From assembly GCF_016107705.1 (NCBI RefSeq), contig NZ_JAEHGC010000004.1, forward strand, positions 62,001 through 126,000: a stretch of DNA of 64,000 nucleotides, in the 5' to 3' direction. The DNA comes from Neobacillus cucumis (GTDB lineage Bacteria > Bacillota > Bacilli > Bacillales_B > DSM-18226). A program made the position numbers and the translations under genes. Below the pieces are notes generated by a model. The model searched no databases. It was not told where the DNA came from and was given only the letters and a program-made list of their open reading frames with translations. Positions 61,265 through 64,000 of the stretch are shown piece after piece (within the stretch, counting starts at the first letter, position 1; every line of letters starts with the position of its first letter).

Positions 61265-62647
61265 TTATTTCTCAATCCCCAACCGCTCATTTTGAAGACC
61301 TTCGCTCGGTAAACTGATTTTCTTTTTCATTGGATAGTAATAAAGAATCGTTGGTACCACTAACCCCACCATCCAAGCCAAATCAGTGCCGTCTAACGCC
61401 TTAGCAATCGGGCCAACGTACATGGTGGTGTTCACAAATGGAATTTCGAGTACGACCGCAACTAAATAAGAACTAATCGCAATCCAATTGAATTTTCCGT
61501 ACTCGCCATTTACATCAAAAATCGCCTCTACATTATATTCACCGTGGCGGAGCATATAATAGTCTACCAGGTTAATGGCCGTCCAAGGAACCATAAAATA
61601 AGACAATAATAGGATAAGATTCTCAAAGTTTTCAAGGAAATTGCCGTGTCCCCAAACGGATAAAACAGTACCAACAATCGCTGTAGAAAATACTAGCCAA
61701 AAACGTGCTCTCGTTGTTCCCTTTAACTTGGTGAACGCTTCTAGCGTCGTCGTAACAGACATAAACGCCCCGTAAAGGTTTAAAACGTTTACTCCAATTA
61801 CCCCTAAGATAATAACAAAATACATGAAAATTCCAAACTGTGGACCAACCAGCTTCACAAGCCCAGCGCTGGCATTATCAAGAAATTTCGGGATAGCCGC
61901 TGTTAAAAATACACCTAATGACATCATCCAAACCGTCCCAACAACGGTTCCTGCATAAGAATAACCAAATGTTTTGGAAGCCGGCGTATTGCTAGGGAGA
62001 TATCTTGAATAATCAGCTACGTATGGTGCATATGTTAGTTGCCACGTAGCGACAATACTAATGGTTAATAAAAATGGACCTAAATCAAAATGAGTTGGAT
62101 CCCATGAACCAGCTGGTAAGGGAAGACGGAAAATTTCAAAGGTGACAAATAGAAAGACAATCGCAAATAAAATAGCAAAATAGCGTTCAAGTCGATGGAT
62201 TAAATCATAGCCTAAAATGGTAATAAAACAGGTAATAACACCTAAGAGGATAATGCCCCCATTGATTGGGAGGGAAAATGCGCTACTGAGCGCTTGAGCA
62301 CCCAAAACACTGCTTCCGGCAAAGAAACCGATATACATAAGTGTTACAATAATTAGAGGCAGGACTGCGCCGATCACACCAAATTGGGCGCGGCTTTGAA
62401 TCATTTGTGGAACTCCGAGCTTTGGACCCTGAGCTGAATGGGAAGCCATGAAGACGGCTCCGACTAAGTTGCCTAAAACAATTGCAACAATACTCCAAAA
62501 CAGATTTAAGCCGAACTCAATCGCTAAAGCTCCCGTTACAAGCGTGGTAATTTGCATGTTGGAGCTAAACCAAATCGAAAATAAATTCCGAACACTGCCA
62601 TGTCGCTCCTCTTCAGGAATATATTCTATTGTGCGTTTTTCAATCAT
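61265..62647 (-). CDS. NCS1-family purine/cytosine permease
   Basis: 460 residues, about 12 helices. The opening ERHGSVRNLFSIWFSSNMQITTLVTGALA and PKLGVPQMIQSRAQFGVIGAVLP are typical of the CodB/cytosine-purine permease branch of NCS1. Imports cytosine, a purine or a related compound with protons or sodium. No deaminase gene is near. The neighbouring AraC-type regulator may control it. Start ATG follows GGTGGGG by about 6 bases. Confidence 0.87.
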   Translation of the reverse strand: MIEKRTIEYIPEEERHGSVRNLFSIWFSSNMQITTLVTGALAIEFGLNLFWSIVAIVLGNLVGAVFMASHSAQGPKLGVPQMIQSRAQFGVIGAVLPLIIVTLMYIGFFAGSSVLGAQALSSAFSLPINGGIILLGVITCFITILGYDLIHRLERYFAILFAIVFLFVTFEIFRLPLPAGSWDPTHFDLGPFLLTISIVATWQLTYAPYVADYSRYLPSNTPASKTFGYSYAGTVVGTVWMMSLGVFLTAAIPKFLDNASAGLVKLVGPQFGIFMYFVIILGVIGVNVLNLYGAFMSVTTTLEAFTKLKGTTRARFWLVFSTAIVGTVLSVWGHGNFLENFENLILLLSYFMVPWTAINLVDYYMLRHGEYNVEAIFDVNGEYGKFNWIAISSYLVAVVLEIPFVNTTMYVGPIAKALDGTDLAWMVGLVVPTILYYYPMKKKISLPSEGLQNERLGIEK

Positions 62648-62746
62648 TAAAACCCCACCATTCCCTTAATTTTTAGATGATGCCCCCACCATTCGCAACC
62701 GCTTACAATTTCCTTCAATCCCTCCTTTTTATAAAATTGATTTTAA

Positions 62747-62775
62747 ACTATTACTAATAGTCTAAATATTATCAA
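62747..62775 (-). promoter_or_regulatory. Candidate promoter of the NCS1 permease gene
   Basis: TTGATA, 17 bases, AATAGT on the minus strand, about 100 bp before the start codon. The ACTATTACTAATAGT palindrome covers the -10 hexamer and may be an operator. Confidence 0.4.
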
Positions 62776-62945
62776 TACTGCTATAGTATAAAAAGTAGAT
62801 AATTTTACTAAATGGTCGATTATTTTTCGTTTGAATTCTTTTTTTACGATTGCCGTCAAATTCACATTCCCAGCAATAGAATGAACATTGGAAGATACGA
62901 AATTACGACCAAACGATGAAACCTCGAAACTGGTTCCAATGCCCA
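62776..62945. other. Short noncoding stretch, nothing recognised
   Basis: AT-rich sequence between the permease promoter and the AraC gene's terminator, without a reading frame that has a start signal. A CTATAGTAT palindrome lies near 62780. Confidence 0.35.
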
Positions 62946-62982
62946 ATAAAAAGCCCAACACACAGCAGCGTTTGGGTTTCTT
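62946..62982 (-). terminator. Terminator of the AraC-type regulator gene
   Basis: CCCAAACG..TTGGG hairpin with CTTTTTATT after it on the minus strand, beginning at the stop codon. Confidence 0.55.
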
Positions 62983-64000
62983 ATTCCTGCGTTCCAAGCA
63001 AGGAATTCCGATATTTACTTGGGGTCTTCCCGCAAACCGATTTAAACACCCGGCTAAAATAGCGGGCATCATGGTAGCCCACAGCATTGGCCACCTGATA
63101 TACGGTTTGATTTAAATTCGTCAGCATCTCTTTTGCTTTTTCAATGCGCAAATGGGTCATATATTCAATAAATGACGTGCCGGTTGTTTTTTTAAAAAGA
63201 TTACTAAAATAATTCGGGCTTAATTGAACGTGGCTGGCGACCTGCTCCAATGATATATTTTCAACATAACGCTGATCAATAAAAGTAATGGCTCTTTGAA
63301 TGGACTTCAATGCAGCCTCATTGTAATCATCCAAAACTCTGTCTAACAGCTGCTTCATGGCCTCTGAAAACCATTGCTTCATTTGAATCGTATTTTCAAC
63401 CATCAGTAAATCCCGGGCATATTGGAGATGAATCGAGATAATATCTTTTGGCCTTGCCCCGCCATTTATAGCCGATCGGGCTAAAGTCGTCAGTAGATCA
63501 AGAATTTGTAACTTCAAAACTTCCGGGTCCACATTTTGCTGCGTAAATACCTTGTCAAACACCTTCTCCAAGTTTTGCCTCATGCCGACAAAATCCCCGA
63601 CCGTCAGCTTATTCGCTAACGTTTCAATCTCATTGTTCGGAAGCAGAGCTGTCTCACTCTCAAACGGCTTCAAATCGGCAATATGAAAAATCGTATCAGT
63701 TCCAGCAAAAAATTTATAGGTTTGTGCCTGCAATGCCTCTTGATAGGAAACATGTAAATTTCGAGCGTCCTCGTAATAATGACCGATTCCAATCGTTACG
63801 GTATTACCCGTTTTCTCATGGATATAGGTTTTTATTTTTCCGCCATAGGCAGTAGCTAATTGCTGATATTCGTCCGTACTGCTTCGTAATGGAATGGAAA
63901 GCAATACCGCAATTTTGTCCGGTGCGGTCACGATCGGCAAGAATTCGCCGCAGTCTTGATCCTGAAACTGCTGAATGGCCGTGATGACTTCGTTCCGAAT
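62981..64000 (-). CDS. AraC-family regulator, YesN-like (5' end beyond window)
   Basis: At least 339 residues; the frame is open to the window edge (upstream residues read IRNEVITAIQQFQDQDCGEF), so the annotated ATG/TTG inside is not the start. The visible part holds a degenerate cyclase-like middle domain (TIGIGHYYEDARNLHVSYQEAL) and a C-terminal double helix-turn-helix of AraC type: ISLEQVASHVQLSPNYFSNLFKKTTG and TVYQVANAVGYHDARYFSRVFK. This layout is that of YesN-type response regulators, whose receiver domain would lie outside the window. It may regulate the adjacent permease. Confidence 0.85.
   Translation of the reverse strand: MRNEVITAIQQFQDQDCGEFLPIVTAPDKIAVLLSIPLRSSTDEYQQLATAYGGKIKTYIHEKTGNTVTIGIGHYYEDARNLHVSYQEALQAQTYKFFAGTDTIFHIADLKPFESETALLPNNEIETLANKLTVGDFVGMRQNLEKVFDKVFTQQNVDPEVLKLQILDLLTTLARSAINGGARPKDIISIHLQYARDLLMVENTIQMKQWFSEAMKQLLDRVLDDYNEAALKSIQRAITFIDQRYVENISLEQVASHVQLSPNYFSNLFKKTTGTSFIEYMTHLRIEKAKEMLTNLNQTVYQVANAVGYHDARYFSRVFKSVCGKTPSKYRNSLLGTQE

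Overview
The window reads as chromosome of a low-GC, spore-forming Bacillaceae bacterium (Bacillus/Neobacillus type). The signs are AGGAGG-type ribosome binding sites with frequent TTG/GTG starts, a Spo0E-like protein, GerPA/GerPF-like spore germination proteins, six DUF3231 proteins, and genes whose closest remembered relatives are B. subtilis ywqB, ywqC-D-E, ywqN and the ycb glucarate genes. I found no rRNA, tRNA, CRISPR array, transposase or prophage gene.

Layout. 1-2700 (minus): start of an exopolysaccharide operon (chain-length modulator, tyrosine kinase, PHP phosphatase), then a probable EAR antitermination RNA, an intrinsic terminator and the first codons of an EpsC-like gene. 2.85-6.3 kb: hybrid histidine kinase and LytTR regulator, with a decayed copy of the regulator's 3' end beside them. 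6.5-12.1 kb: Spo0E-like peptide, a five-LysM/NlpC-P60 wall hydrolase, a DUF2306-like membrane protein, a PAS sensor kinase and a YwqN-like flavoprotein. 12.2-19.5 kb: a dead SDR gene, four DUF3231 genes, an iron alcohol dehydrogenase, a DinB-like protein and an RmlD-like reductase. 19.6-28.9 kb: hexarate (glucarate/galactarate) catabolism with transporter, two glucarate dehydratases, galactarate dehydratase, KdgD, a semialdehyde dehydrogenase and a GntR regulator. 29.6-39.2 kb: sialic acid utilisation (RpiR regulator, NanK, NanE, ABC importer, SGNH esterase, NanA, an unusual FAD oxidoreductase, NanQ). 40-49.8 kb: D-amino acid aminotransferase and divergent LysR regulator, two secreted proteins, a winged-helix regulator, a SulP transporter and a DUF3231 protein. 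49.9-58.5 kb: small membrane and regulatory genes, three GerPA/GerPF-like genes, a rearrangement scar, an FMN reductase, a DUF3231 gene and an AbgB-type amidohydrolase with its MFS transporter. 59-64 kb: YwqB (SWIM), an NCS1 permease and an AraC-type regulator cut by the window edge.

Regulation visible in the DNA. The two divergent hexarate promoters and the GntR gene's own promoter each carry a TTGTnnnACAA-like site. The two sialic acid promoters each carry a pair of 15-bp boxes exactly 31 bp apart, with a cre-like site close to the start codon. Together these define two compact sugar-acid regulons.

The most unusual material is intergenic. Four loci (about 9.6, 29.1, 39.4 and 58.6 kb) carry arrays of units with an exact 21-bp period built on GGTGGGTAAA, joined by spacers of roughly 110 bp. 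A second, sequence-unrelated array of about 21 bp period lies at 60.95-61.26 kb. A 47-bp near-palindromic hairpin occurs in eight full or near-full copies, one of which supplies the stop codon of the LysR gene.
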